DNA of 64,000 nucleotides from Methylicorpusculum oleiharenae (lineage in GTDB: Bacteria > Pseudomonadota > Gammaproteobacteria > Methylococcales > Methylomonadaceae): NCBI RefSeq assembly GCF_009828925.2, contig NZ_WUTY02000001.1, positions 1,394,492 to 1,458,491 on the forward strand. Direction: 5' to 3'. Positions 1 to 7,839 of this stretch are shown in pieces. Positions within the stretch are counted from its first letter, which is position 1, and each line of letters opens with the position of its first letter. The notes under the pieces were generated by a model, which saw only the letters and a list, made by a program, of their open reading frames with translations, ran no database searches and was not told the origin of the DNA. Position numbers and translations under genes: made by a program.

Positions 1-187
1 GCACATCAGCTGGAAACGCGTCGCAGACCGAAGGGCAGACTGCATCATAGTTTTGCAAGGCGGCTTTAAATTCATCGGCCGTCAAGGGACGGTCATCGGT
101 ATTGAGCGTGACATCGTAAAGTGCATTGAGTTTTTCTTCGACGGAGGAAGGCCATTTACGCGTAACAAAGACTTTGGGTTTACTCAT
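1..187 (-). CDS. hprA: Hydroxypyruvate reductase / D-glycerate dehydrogenase, N-terminal part (runs off left edge)
   Basis: The reverse strand opens with ATG at 187 and stays open to the window edge, giving about 62 residues starting MSKPKVFVTRKWP. This is the usual N-terminus of D-isomer-specific 2-hydroxyacid dehydrogenases of the glyoxylate/hydroxypyruvate reductase group. The enzyme reduces hydroxypyruvate to D-glycerate with NAD(P)H in the serine cycle. The cofactor-binding and catalytic domains lie outside the window. It follows sga on the same strand with a 173-nt gap, so the two are probably co-transcribed. The assignment rests on the N-terminal residues plus context; another 2-hydroxyacid dehydrogenase cannot be excluded. 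Confidence 0.72.
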   Translation of the reverse strand, partial: MSKPKVFVTRKWPSSVEEKLNALYDVTLNTDDRPLTADEFKAALQNYDAVCPSVCDAFPADV

Positions 188-293
188 GGGCTATTCTCGA
201 AGGGTGTTGCTACAGAAAATGACGTAGGCTGTTATCGTACCAAACGAATGGAATTGTTTTTTACACCAAAAGGCATGATCCAAATGAGGGCTC

Positions 294-313
294 ATCCGGG
301 TTGGAGCCCGGAT
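294..313. repeat. Perfect hairpin in the sga-hprA intergenic gap
   Basis: ATCCGGG and CCCGGAT form a 7-bp perfect stem with a 6-nt loop (TTGGAG). There is no T-run on the minus strand, so it is not a standard terminator. It could be a REP-type element or stabilise the 3' end of the sga message. Confidence 0.5.
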
Positions 314-360
314 TAGCCGTCGCGAGATGATCGGTTTTAAGCTAACACGCAGGAAAAACT

Positions 361-1524
361 TTATGCAGTTGCGCGGTAGTATTCAACGGCTACGCCAACG
401 CCGCTGCCGGGTTTGATATCAAATCCATTATCAAGCAATGCCATTTCCACGCCTGCGAACGCGCCTAACATGGAGACGTCATTCATGTCGCCGACGTGGC
501 CGATACGGAATACTTTTCCTGCCACTTCCGACAGTCCTGCGCCCAAAGACAAATTGTATTTGCTGTAAGCGGTGCTGATTACAGCACGAGCATCTTTATC
601 AGCCGGAACAACAACCGCTGTCACGGTATTGGATTCAAATCCGGGTTTGGCGCATTGTTCCAAGCCCCAGGCGGCTACTGCCTTGCGAGTGCCTTCCGCG
701 AGTCTATGGTGACGGGCGTAAACATTTTCCAGGCCTTCTTCAAGCAACAGGTCTAACGATTTACGTAAACCATAAAGCATCGGAATGGACGGTGTGTAAG
801 GCGTGTAGCCGTCTTTATTGGCGGCGAGTTGATCTTTAAGATCAAGAAACGCTCTTGGGCAACGAGCAGTATCGCAGGCTTTAATCGCTTTTTGACTGAA
901 CGCAACAAAAGCGCCACCGGCAGGCAGCATGAAGCCTTTTTGCGATCCGGAAATTGCGCCGTCTACACCCCATTCATCCATTCTGAAATCAAGGCTGGCT
1001 ATTGAGCTGACGCCATCGACAAACAGTAAGGCCGGATGATTAGCTGCATCCATTGCTTTACGAACGCCGCCTATGTCACTGGTGACACCGGTCGCTGTTT
1101 CGTTGTGAGTCGCTAGAAAGGCTTTGATTTCATGTTTGGTGTCGGCTTTTAGTCTGGCTTCAAGGTCATCCAAAGGAATGCCTTCACCCCAGGGGCGCTC
1201 AACCACGGTCACATCAAAACCCAGGCGGTTCGCCATCGCGGCCCATAAATGGCTGAATTGTCCGAAGCGGTAAATCAATACTTTATCGCCAGGGCTTAAC
1301 GTATTGGTCAATGCAATTTCCCAACCGGCGGTTCCGGTTGCAGGAAATATAAAGGCATGACCGTCCTCGGTTCTGAATATTTTTTTCAGATCAGCGAGCA
1401 GGGGTTTGAACAGGTCAGGAAATTTGGGAGAGCGATGGTCTTCACCGTTAACATTCATCGCACTCAGTACTTCTATCGGAATGTTGGTGGGACCTGGAAC
1501 GTATAAATGATTACGACCTGCCAT
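361..1524 (-). CDS. sga: Serine-glyoxylate aminotransferase
   Basis: A 387-residue class V PLP-dependent aminotransferase. It transfers the amino group of serine to glyoxylate, giving hydroxypyruvate and glycine, a core step of the serine cycle. The N-terminus carries PGPTNIP, the early segment typical of the Sga/AGT family. The PLP region is FVDGVSS near residue 168, and the Schiff-base lysine is K196 in SGSQKGFMLP. The length is normal for the family. The ATG at 1524 is preceded by an AGAGG ribosome binding site. The gene is transcribed leftward ahead of hprA, whose product consumes the hydroxypyruvate made here. Alanine-glyoxylate aminotransferase is the close alternative, but the methylotrophic context favours Sga. 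Confidence 0.93.
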   Translation of the reverse strand: MAGRNHLYVPGPTNIPIEVLSAMNVNGEDHRSPKFPDLFKPLLADLKKIFRTEDGHAFIFPATGTAGWEIALTNTLSPGDKVLIYRFGQFSHLWAAMANRLGFDVTVVERPWGEGIPLDDLEARLKADTKHEIKAFLATHNETATGVTSDIGGVRKAMDAANHPALLFVDGVSSIASLDFRMDEWGVDGAISGSQKGFMLPAGGAFVAFSQKAIKACDTARCPRAFLDLKDQLAANKDGYTPYTPSIPMLYGLRKSLDLLLEEGLENVYARHHRLAEGTRKAVAAWGLEQCAKPGFESNTVTAVVVPADKDARAVISTAYSKYNLSLGAGLSEVAGKVFRIGHVGDMNDVSMLGAFAGVEMALLDNGFDIKPGSGVGVAVEYYRATA

Positions 1525-1572
1525 TGTGGGTGCCTCTTTAAATCAGTTTAAAATGGGATGAAAAAATGAAAA

Positions 1573-1588
1573 TTGGCGTTGATGCCAA
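1573..1588. promoter_or_regulatory. Inverted repeat upstream of sga (possible operator)
   Basis: TTGGC and GCCAA separated by 6 nt form a perfect 16-nt inverted repeat about 50 nt upstream of the sga start, with a third GCCAA at 1591-1595. Its position would suit a regulator of C1 assimilation, but no regulator gene is in view, and a short palindrome can occur by chance. Confidence 0.25.
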
Positions 1589-1765
1589 AAGCCAACAATG
1601 ATCCCACAGTTGATTTGAATCAGCAAGCCCGGTTTATGTCAGGTCGGCTAACGACTTAAGCGATTATCAGCAGGGCTAAATCAGCTGTTTTTCGCGGCTT
1701 TGTTGTCGATGCAGCACATCATCACTCTATCACCAAAGCGTCAGTATGCGCTGCAAATCAGGCCT

Positions 1766-2128
1766 TCATTGTTTAGGGTTGGGGCCAAACCGGTTAACTC
1801 CGGGTTTGCTGTCTTGCACCATGAACACGATAAGTGCAATGACGCCGACGATAGGAACGAATGCAATAAGCAGCCACCATCCGCTTCTATCGGTGTCGTG
1901 AAGTCTTCTTATGGAAACGGCGATACCGGGAATAAGAACCGCCAATGAGTAAATGCCGCCGAATAGACCTACGCCTGTTTCAGCATTAAACGTGCCGGTC
2001 AGTCCGTCTATAAACGCCATGCCAATACCAATCAGCATGTTAAACAGGACGAAATACCAGTACTCGCAGCGTCTGGCTCTGCCGTTGAACTCGGCATATT
2101 TTTTGAGAACCTCAAGGTACCAATTCAT
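1766..2128 (-). CDS. DUF805 family inner-membrane protein
   Basis: A 120-residue membrane protein starting MNWYLEVLKKYAEFNGRARR. The tryptophan/tyrosine-rich start, FNGRARRCEYWYF and a late RRLHDTDRSGWW are the hallmarks of the DUF805 family. About three hydrophobic segments are visible (roughly residues 24-45, 58-75 and 85-105). The function of the family is unknown. The ATG at 2128 follows a good ribosome binding site (AGGAG). It lies between the two serine-cycle units without an evident functional link. Confidence 0.85.
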   Translation of the reverse strand: MNWYLEVLKKYAEFNGRARRCEYWYFVLFNMLIGIGMAFIDGLTGTFNAETGVGLFGGIYSLAVLIPGIAVSIRRLHDTDRSGWWLLIAFVPIVGVIALIVFMVQDSKPGVNRFGPNPKQ

Positions 2129-2226
2129 ATTTTTTTCTCCTAAAGTTTTCGTTAATCAATTATAAACATTTAATGTACCTGCTCCCGCCCTCCAGTTTTA
2201 TGGGGTGAAGGTGTTTGATTTCAAAG

Positions 2227-2274
2227 GACGCATAAATACGTCTGTGTAGCCCTCTGCAACAAACTCGTTGCAGA
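2227..2274. repeat. Double-hairpin element, possible dispersed repeat
   Basis: GACG and CGTC bracket CATAAATA (2227-2242). TCTGCAAC and GTTGCAGA then form a perfect 8-bp stem with a 6-nt loop (2253-2274). Only one copy is in the window. From memory, short elements of similar design are scattered through methanotroph genomes; that is recall, not a search result. Confidence 0.4.
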
Positions 2275-2431
2275 AGCCTTTTCAATCAATCGCCTACATC
2301 CTTTATTCCAAGCGGGCGAATAGTAACCGTTGTAATAGCAAATAAAAAAATATCTGAAAGCGGCGGAATAAATCCACTATCCGGATGGCTTAACAAGTAG
2401 TCCGATTGCGAAGAAACGTCAAGTTAAAAAA

Positions 2432-2459
2432 TTGACATTATCATCCTCAAAAGTAAAAT
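2432..2459 (+). promoter_or_regulatory. Sigma70-type promoter of mclA-mtkA-mtkB
   Basis: A perfect -35 TTGACA (2432-2437), a 16-nt spacer and a -10 TAAAAT (2454-2459) lie about 115 nt upstream of the mclA ATG. The predicted transcript starts near 2466 with a leader of about 105 nt. Confidence 0.7.
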
Positions 2460-2573
2460 GTCCGATTGTTTTGCGCTCGGGTCAGTTCCTTGATAGCCGA
2501 GGTTAGCCAAGTGCCTTTTTTAAAGGCCTTACTTTTTGATTTTTTAACTTGTCTGTTTAGGAACGTACAAAAA

Positions 2574-3524
2574 ATGAGTCATACCTTATATGAAGCGTCT
2601 GTTCAACGCGTGCAACGCTGTGAACTCGCTGTTCCCGGCTCTAGTCCCGATATGTTTGAGAAAGCATTGAAAAGTGGCGTTGATTTTGTGTTTCTGGATC
2701 TCGAGGATGCAGTAGCGCCAGATGACAAAATTCAAGCGCGCAAAAACGTGATCGAGGCAATCAATGATCTGGACTGGAAAGGGAACGGGATTACCGTTTC
2801 TGTGCGTATTAATGGTTTGGATACTCAATTTATGACCCGTGATGTGGTCGATCTGGTCGAGCAGGCCGGGCATAAGTTAGAAACCATCCTGATTCCTAAA
2901 GTTGGTGTTTATTCCGATGTTTACATGGTCGAAGCCATGGTCAATCAGTTGGAAATGCAGCAGCGCTTAAAAAACAGAATTGGTATCGAAGCGTTAATTG
3001 AAACTGCGCTGGGTATGGCCAATGTAGAGGATATTGCGCGTCAAGGCGCATCAGGACGGCTTGAGGCACTGCACTTTGGTGTTGCCGATTATGCTGCAAG
3101 CAATCGGGCAAGAACGACCAATATCGGCGGCTTGAATCCTGATTATCCGGGTGATCAATGGCATGCCGCCATAAGCCGTATGACTGTGGCTTGTCGTGCT
3201 TTCGGCTTGCGTCCCATAGACGGTCCCTTTGGTGATATTAAAGATCCAGACGGCTATAAAGCTGCGGCTAGACGTGCGGCGGCGCTGGGTTGTGAGGGTA
3301 AATGGGCGATTCATCCTTCCCAGGTTGCATTGGCTAATGAAGTCTTTACACCACCGGCAGCAGAAATAGACAAAGCCAAACGCATTTTGGCGGCATTAAA
3401 AGAAGCGGCCGCACAAGGGAAAGGTGCTGCTGCACTGGATGGCCGGTTGATTGATGCGGCGTCCGAAAAAATGGCTAACAATGTCGTTAAAGCTGCAGAA
3501 GCGATTGCCGCTAAAAGCCAATAA
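2574..3524 (+). CDS. mclA: Malyl-CoA lyase
   Basis: A 316-residue member of the HpcH/HpaI aldolase / citrate lyase beta superfamily. It cleaves malyl-CoA to acetyl-CoA and glyoxylate, closing the serine cycle. Visible landmarks are ELAVPGSSPDMFEKA, FLDLEDAVAPDDK (acidic metal-site region), SVRINGLDT (CoA/substrate arginine), ILIPKVG, IETALGMANVE (catalytic glutamate), FGVADYAAS, and the C-terminal GLRPIDGPFGD and EGKWAIHPSQ. The pattern fits methylotroph Mcl closely. I chose the ATG at 2574 because MSHTLYEAS matches the family N-terminus; an in-frame TTG at 2466 would add 36 unrelated residues. It is first in a rightward unit with mtkA and mtkB. Confidence 0.95.
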   Translation: MSHTLYEASVQRVQRCELAVPGSSPDMFEKALKSGVDFVFLDLEDAVAPDDKIQARKNVIEAINDLDWKGNGITVSVRINGLDTQFMTRDVVDLVEQAGHKLETILIPKVGVYSDVYMVEAMVNQLEMQQRLKNRIGIEALIETALGMANVEDIARQGASGRLEALHFGVADYAASNRARTTNIGGLNPDYPGDQWHAAISRMTVACRAFGLRPIDGPFGDIKDPDGYKAAARRAAALGCEGKWAIHPSQVALANEVFTPPAAEIDKAKRILAALKEAAAQGKGAAALDGRLIDAASEKMANNVVKAAEAIAAKSQ

Positions 3525-3591
3525 ATAAAAATGTCGAGGGGGCGGTTGCTCCTTCGTTGATGATTTTCTTGAAATAGTTGAGGGTGATGCA

Positions 3592-4776
3592 TTGGATATC
3601 CACGAGTATCAGGCGAAGGAAATTTTAGCGGAATACGGCGTGAAGATCGCTGACGGCGGTTTAGCCTACAGTCCTGAAGAAGCCGTCCAGCGTACCAGAG
3701 AAATCGGGGGTTCAGTTTGGGTGGTTAAAGCCCAGATTCATTCCGGTGCGCGAGGTAAAGCAGGCGGTGTCATCATCTGTAAAAGCCATGATGAAGTTGA
3801 AGCTGCGGCCGGTAAATTATTGGGCAAGCGGCTTGTGACTCATCAGACAGGGCCTGCCGGTAAAGTCTGTTACCGGTTATATGTAGAGGCAGGTACCGAA
3901 ATTGCCAAGGAATTGTACTTTTGTCTTCTGGTGGATCGCTGTGCAGAGCGTATTGTCATGGTCGGCTCCGCACAAGGCGGGATGGATATCGAGACCCTGG
4001 CAGCAACGCAGCCGGAAGCCATCACTAAAATTTATATAGAACCCTCGGTAGGCTTGCAGGATTTTCAGGCAAGAGAGATGGCTTTTGCGCTGGGTATACC
4101 TGTGTCAATGTTGAATGCCGCGGTAAAGACCATCAAGGGTATTTATCGGGCAATGCGTGCCAATGACGCCAGCATGGTTGAAGTCAACCCCTTGGTTATT
4201 ACGGCAAAAGAGGACTTGATTGCACTCGATGCCAAAATGGGCTTTGATGATAATGCTTTGTTCCGCCGGCACAGAATCGCCGAACTGCGCGATAAAACTC
4301 AAGAAGATCCCCGTGAAATGGCCGCTGCTGATCGCGGTTTGAGCTATGTCGGACTGGATGGCGATATTGGTTGTATGATCAATGGCGCAGGTCTCGCGAT
4401 GGCCACTATGGATATGATTAAACTGGCAGGTGGTGAACCGGCCAATTTTCTGGATGTTGGCGGCGGCGCTTCGCCGGAGCGGACTGAAAAAGCTTTCCGC
4501 CTGGTATTGGCGGATAAAAATGTCAAAGCCATGTTGGTGAATATTTTTGCAGGTATTAACCGTTGCGACTGGATTGCGGAGGGTGTCGTTCAAGCCGTCA
4601 AGAAAATCGATATGAAAGTGCCTTTGATAGTCCGTTTGTCCGGAACCAATGTTGACGAGGGAAGGCGAATTATTGCCGAAAGCGGATTGCCCATCATCAT
4701 GGCAGAGACTCTGGCGGAAGCGGCTGAAAAAGCTGTTCAGGCTCGTAATGAAGTTGTCGCTAATGCTGCCGGCTAA
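3592..4776 (+). CDS. mtkA: Malate thiokinase (malate-CoA ligase) beta subunit
   Basis: A 394-residue ATP-grasp protein of the SucC family. With MtkB it converts malate, CoA and ATP to malyl-CoA. The N-terminus [11 protein letters not shown], the ATP-grasp segments [12 protein letters not shown] and VEVNPLVIT, and the C-terminal [15 protein letters not shown] (ligand loop) match the family. Translation starts at TTG 3592, supported by the strong upstream GAGGGTGA and by family alignment at residue 2. The position between mcl and mtkB distinguishes it from succinyl-CoA synthetase, which is otherwise very similar; sequence alone would leave some doubt. Confidence 0.94.
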   Translation: MDIHEYQAKEILAEYGVKIADGGLAYSPEEAVQRTREIGGSVWVVKAQIHSGARGKAGGVIICKSHDEVEAAAGKLLGKRLVTHQTGPAGKVCYRLYVEAGTEIAKELYFCLLVDRCAERIVMVGSAQGGMDIETLAATQPEAITKIYIEPSVGLQDFQAREMAFALGIPVSMLNAAVKTIKGIYRAMRANDASMVEVNPLVITAKEDLIALDAKMGFDDNALFRRHRIAELRDKTQEDPREMAAADRGLSYVGLDGDIGCMINGAGLAMATMDMIKLAGGEPANFLDVGGGASPERTEKAFRLVLADKNVKAMLVNIFAGINRCDWIAEGVVQAVKKIDMKVPLIVRLSGTNVDEGRRIIAESGLPIIMAETLAEAAEKAVQARNEVVANAAG

Positions 4777-4787
4777 GAGGAAAAGTA

Positions 4788-5675
4788 ATGGCTATTTTGA
4801 TTGACGAAAACACACGCATAATTGTTCAGGGATTTACTGGTAAAATCGGCAGCTTTCACGCTCAGGACATGATCAATTACGGCTCAAAAGTCGTGGGCGG
4901 CATTACGCCCGGCAAAGGCGGACAGACGCACTTGGGTTTGCCTGTCTATAACACGGTTAAGGAATCAGTTGAGCAATTGGGGGCCGAGGCCAGTATCGTT
5001 TTCGTGCCGCCTGCATTTGCTGCCGACTCGATTATGGAAGCCGCTGAAGCCGGAATCAAATATTGTGTGGCGATAACAGACGGTATCCCTACGCAGGATA
5101 TGATGAAGGTCAAAAACTTTCTGCGCAGGTTTCCTGTCGAGGCGCGCATGGTTTTGACCGGACCGAATTGTGCGGGCACGATTAGCCCGGGTCGAGCGAT
5201 GTTGGGAATAATGCCAGGACACATTTACAAGCAGGGTAATGTCGGCATCGTCGGACGCTCCGGTACGCTGGGTTATGAAGCGGCGGATCAGATGAAACGG
5301 TTGGGTATCGGTATTTCGACTTCGGTAGGCATCGGAGGTGATCCCATTAACGGCAGTTCTCACCGGGATATCCTTGAAAAATTCGAGCAGGATCCGGAAA
5401 CCAAAGTGGTTTTGATGATTGGCGAAATCGGCGGTCCTCAAGAAGTAGACGCAGGACATTTTGCTAAAGAACACATGAGTAAACCCGTGGTAGCGTATAT
5501 TGCCGGATTGACCGCACCTGAAGGGCGTCGGATGGGGCATGCAGGCGCCATTATTTCCTCTGCAGGTGAGAGCGCAGCCGAAAAAGTCGCTATGCTGAGA
5601 GACTTGGGCGTTATTATTGCGCCTACGCCGTCAGCGATGGGTGAAACGGTTGCTGCAATTTTGGCAAAATCTTAA
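4788..5675 (+). CDS. mtkB: Malate thiokinase alpha subunit
   Basis: A 295-residue SucD-type subunit. An N-terminal CoA-binding Rossmann domain (TRIIVQGFTGKIGSFHA, residues 9-25) is followed by the ligase domain. The phosphohistidine is H251 in RRMGHAGAII, and GPNCAGTISPG (125-135) is the conserved nucleotide/CoA loop. The ATG at 4788 has AAGAGGAAAAG upstream and lies 11 nt after mtkA, so the subunits are translated from one message. It works with MtkA to supply malyl-CoA to Mcl. Succinyl-CoA synthetase alpha is the alternative on sequence alone. Confidence 0.94.
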   Translation: MAILIDENTRIIVQGFTGKIGSFHAQDMINYGSKVVGGITPGKGGQTHLGLPVYNTVKESVEQLGAEASIVFVPPAFAADSIMEAAEAGIKYCVAITDGIPTQDMMKVKNFLRRFPVEARMVLTGPNCAGTISPGRAMLGIMPGHIYKQGNVGIVGRSGTLGYEAADQMKRLGIGISTSVGIGGDPINGSSHRDILEKFEQDPETKVVLMIGEIGGPQEVDAGHFAKEHMSKPVVAYIAGLTAPEGRRMGHAGAIISSAGESAAEKVAMLRDLGVIIAPTPSAMGETVAAILAKS

Positions 5676-5730
5676 AGCTCATAAGTTTTAATTTTATCGT
5701 CTGCTTCAGTCACGTAAGTTATTCTGTTTT

Positions 5731-5770
5731 CGTTCCAGTAATGGTCTTTTTACAAATCATTGCCGGAACG
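5731..5770 (+). other. Long imperfect hairpin after mtkB
   Basis: The arms 5731-5743 and 5758-5770 pair at 12 of 13 positions (one A-C mismatch, one wobble) around a 14-nt loop. No T-tract follows. It may be a 3'-end stabiliser or a processing site between mtkB and the HAD gene rather than an intrinsic terminator. Confidence 0.4.
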
Positions 5771-5835
5771 GCTGAAAATGCCAGTCAACGAGTTAAGCTA
5801 TCTTAACTTCAGTCTTCCCGGATGTTTATACCCTC

Positions 5836-6588
5836 ATGAATAAACCCGTTATCTACGCACTTGATTTTGACGGTGTGCTCTGTGACAGTGCGGTCGAGAC
5901 TGCAATAACCGGATGGAAAGCCGCCTTGCAGTTGTGGCCGGATATGACGCCTGTGTTTCCTGGACAACGCTTGATTGATGAATTTCGAAGGGTCAGACCC
6001 ATCATTGAAACCGGTTTTGAAGCTATTCTGGTCATGCGCCTGCTTCATGAAGGTGAGTCCAGTGACTACATTTTTGAACATTTTGCTGAAATCAGACCGA
6101 CGCTTATCGAAAAGTCCGGCCAATCGATAGACGGTCTAAAACAGTTGTTTGGCGAAATCAGAGATGCCTGGATCCATGATGATTTGCCCGAATGGCTAAC
6201 CTATAATCCTTTGTTTCCGGGAATTACGGAAAAATTGAGGAACCTTGAGAATCAGGGGCATTGGTTTGTGGTCACGACTAAACAGGAACGGTTTGTGTCC
6301 CACATTTTAACGGCCAATCATATCTTTATTCCTGGCGACCGGATTTTTGGCCTGGACCGCAATAAAAGCAAAGAAGATATTTTGATTGATCTGGTCAATT
6401 ATTTTCCCGATGCATCCATGCATTTTATCGAAGACCGATTGATCGCCTTGTTGAATGTGCAGAAAAATCCACAATTGAAAAACGTCAAATTATTGCTGGC
6501 TTCCTGGGGTTACAACACTGAACAGGATAGAGGTGAGGCCGAGCGTAAGGGAATTGAATTGCTGGCTATAGAGAATTTCATTATTTAG
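5836..6588 (+). CDS. HAD-superfamily hydrolase (putative phosphatase)
   Basis: A 250-residue protein whose N-terminus YALDFDGVLCDSA is HAD motif I, with nucleophile D10 and acid/base D12. FVVTTKQ near residue 150 fits motif II (catalytic threonine), and MHFIEDRLIALLN near residue 197 fits the acidic motif IV. An alpha-helical cap is inserted after motif I. It lies 160 nt after mtkB on the same strand, so it may join the serine-cycle transcript; a phosphoglycolate-type or other phosphometabolite phosphatase is plausible, but the substrate cannot be read from sequence. Confidence 0.75.
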   Translation: MNKPVIYALDFDGVLCDSAVETAITGWKAALQLWPDMTPVFPGQRLIDEFRRVRPIIETGFEAILVMRLLHEGESSDYIFEHFAEIRPTLIEKSGQSIDGLKQLFGEIRDAWIHDDLPEWLTYNPLFPGITEKLRNLENQGHWFVVTTKQERFVSHILTANHIFIPGDRIFGLDRNKSKEDILIDLVNYFPDASMHFIEDRLIALLNVQKNPQLKNVKLLLASWGYNTEQDRGEAERKGIELLAIENFII

Positions 6589-6651
6589 TCGTTGGCTGGG
6601 TTGCATGCTTTTCGCATACCAATAATTAACACTATGGTCTTGAAATGTTGG

Positions 6652-6667
6652 GTTGGCTATCGCCAAC
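6652..6667. repeat. Short hairpin after the HAD gene
   Basis: GTTGGC and GCCAAC form a perfect 6-bp stem with a TATC loop, about 65 nt after the HAD stop. No T-run follows. Confidence 0.35.
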
Positions 6668-6708
6668 CGCAACCTCCGGGTGGATCACCTTTCTTCTGAC
6701 TTGTTAAG

Positions 6709-6730
6709 CCGAGTCATCCTCGGTTTGTTT
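6709..6730 (+). terminator. Weak intrinsic terminator candidate
   Basis: CCGAG and CTCGG form a 5-bp stem with a 5-nt loop followed by TTTGTTT. It would end the mclA-mtkAB-HAD transcript before the next gene. The stem is short, so efficiency is doubtful. Confidence 0.4.
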
Positions 6731-6791
6731 AAATATCAAAACTTTGTGGTAACCTGATAAAGTTAAAACTTGCTTCGGGTCTAATCATTCC

Positions 6792-7310
6792 ATGTTTACC
6801 AATACCTTACCGATTATATTTTCATCCAGCCAGCTGATAGGTCCGTTGGAGTTTTTCATCATCTTTAGTACTTTATTCGGGGTCATTTTTATCAGCGCTC
6901 CTTTTCCCGAATTGGATTGGGAGATGCCGGACGTCAAAACCTTGAGTCTGTATCAATACCTGCTTGCTATCTGGAATGGCGCGCTTGGCTTGAATAAGCT
7001 GTTCTGGCCTTTTTTCATCGTTTTTAATGCGGGTCTTTACGGGGCGGATGCACTGGTTCAGTCAGGAATGATCAGTGTTTCCAGTTGGTCAAACATTCAT
7101 GTCATGATGCTGGGTCCGGTTTTGTGGTGGACACTGGGTGTCTGGAGAGGTTCTTCTCATTCAAGTTCACGGCTTTGGATTGCCTTGGCACGGTTGATGG
7201 TCGTATCCGCTTATATCGAATACGTGATGCGGTTCTATATCAGTAAGGCGTTGCCTCGGCTTTTTTTCAATTGTGAAGAATTGTTGATGGATTATTTTCA
7301 GTGTTTTTAA
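6792..7310 (+). CDS. Hypothetical multi-pass membrane protein
   Basis: A 172-residue protein I do not recognise. Hydrophobic segments appear near residues 15-37, 68-85, 104-120 and 128-150, with tryptophans clustered in the middle (WNGALGLNKLFW, WWTLGVW). The last 20 residues are more polar and contain two cysteines. The start ATG at 6792 has no strong ribosome binding site. It ends 14 nt before thpR, suggesting co-transcription. No catalytic motif is seen. Confidence 0.6.
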   Translation: MFTNTLPIIFSSSQLIGPLEFFIIFSTLFGVIFISAPFPELDWEMPDVKTLSLYQYLLAIWNGALGLNKLFWPFFIVFNAGLYGADALVQSGMISVSSWSNIHVMMLGPVLWWTLGVWRGSSHSSSRLWIALARLMVVSAYIEYVMRFYISKALPRLFFNCEELLMDYFQCF

Positions 7311-7323
7311 TCAGAATACTCCC

Positions 7324-7839
7324 GTGAAACGCTTGTTTTTTGCGCTATGGCCTGATGAATCTGTGCGTGAACACTGTACGGGTCTGATCAACAAGCTGGA
7401 TTTATCGGTGATGAAGCCCATTAACGCCGGAAATGTGCACGTTACGCTCTGCTTTTTAGGTTCGGTCAATAGTGATTGTGAGGCGGCTTTAATGGCTGCA
7501 GCATCAGAGATTGTCATGGAACCGGTCAGTCTGACCTTTGATCAACTAAGTTTTTGGAAGGTGCCCAAGGTACTGTGTTTGACCAGTTGCCTGGGTGATT
7601 TGGGTGCAGCCCGTTTGGCGGGCGAACTCTGCGCTGTGGCTCGCAGCTTGGGGATTAGGCTCGATGAAAGGCCTTATTTGCCGCATGTGACTTTAGCAAG
7701 AGGAGTAAAAGATAAAGTGGAAATAGCCTTTGAACCGATTGTATGGACGGCTCATTCATTTTGTCTGGTTCAATCATGCTCGACTGATTCGGGCGTTGAG
7801 TATCGGGTTCTTAGGTGCTGGTCTGCTTATCCTGAATAA
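7324..7839 (+). CDS. thpR: RNA 2',3'-cyclic phosphodiesterase (2H family)
   Basis: A 171-residue 2H phosphoesterase of the LigT/ThpR type. Both catalytic HxTL tetrads are present: H39-VTL in NVHVTLCFLG and H121-VTL in YLPHVTLARG. The N-terminal KRLFFALWPDE is also typical of the family. These enzymes hydrolyse RNA 2',3'-cyclic phosphates and can ligate tRNA halves in vitro; the physiological role is unclear. Length is normal. The 3' end overlaps the convergent xseA gene by 13 nt. Confidence 0.9.
   Translation: MKRLFFALWPDESVREHCTGLINKLDLSVMKPINAGNVHVTLCFLGSVNSDCEAALMAAASEIVMEPVSLTFDQLSFWKVPKVLCLTSCLGDLGAARLAGELCAVARSLGIRLDERPYLPHVTLARGVKDKVEIAFEPIVWTAHSFCLVQSCSTDSGVEYRVLRCWSAYPE

Larger units (their letters stand above)
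2129..2573. other. 445-nt intergenic region: hairpin element and mclA promoter
   Basis: No convincing gene is seen here. The left part holds the DUF805 upstream region. At 2227-2274 there are two inverted repeats (see the separate entry). The right part holds the mclA promoter at 2432-2459. A reading frame continues from TTG at 2466 into mclA, but its first 36 residues do not resemble the family and it has no ribosome binding site. Confidence 0.7.

Noticed and set aside
1700-2165. Plus-strand frames across the DUF805 gene
   Set aside because: The minus-strand DUF805 protein has recognisable motifs and a good ribosome binding site; the plus frames have neither.
2466-2573. 36-residue N-terminal extension of malyl-CoA lyase from TTG 2466
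   Set aside because: It is not conserved, lacks a ribosome binding site, and begins at the predicted transcription start.
4105-5540. Long open frames on the minus strand across mtkA and mtkB (up to 191 codons)
   Set aside because: They lie antisense to genes with unmistakable family sequence, have no protein-like composition (many H, R, C runs) and no ribosome binding site.
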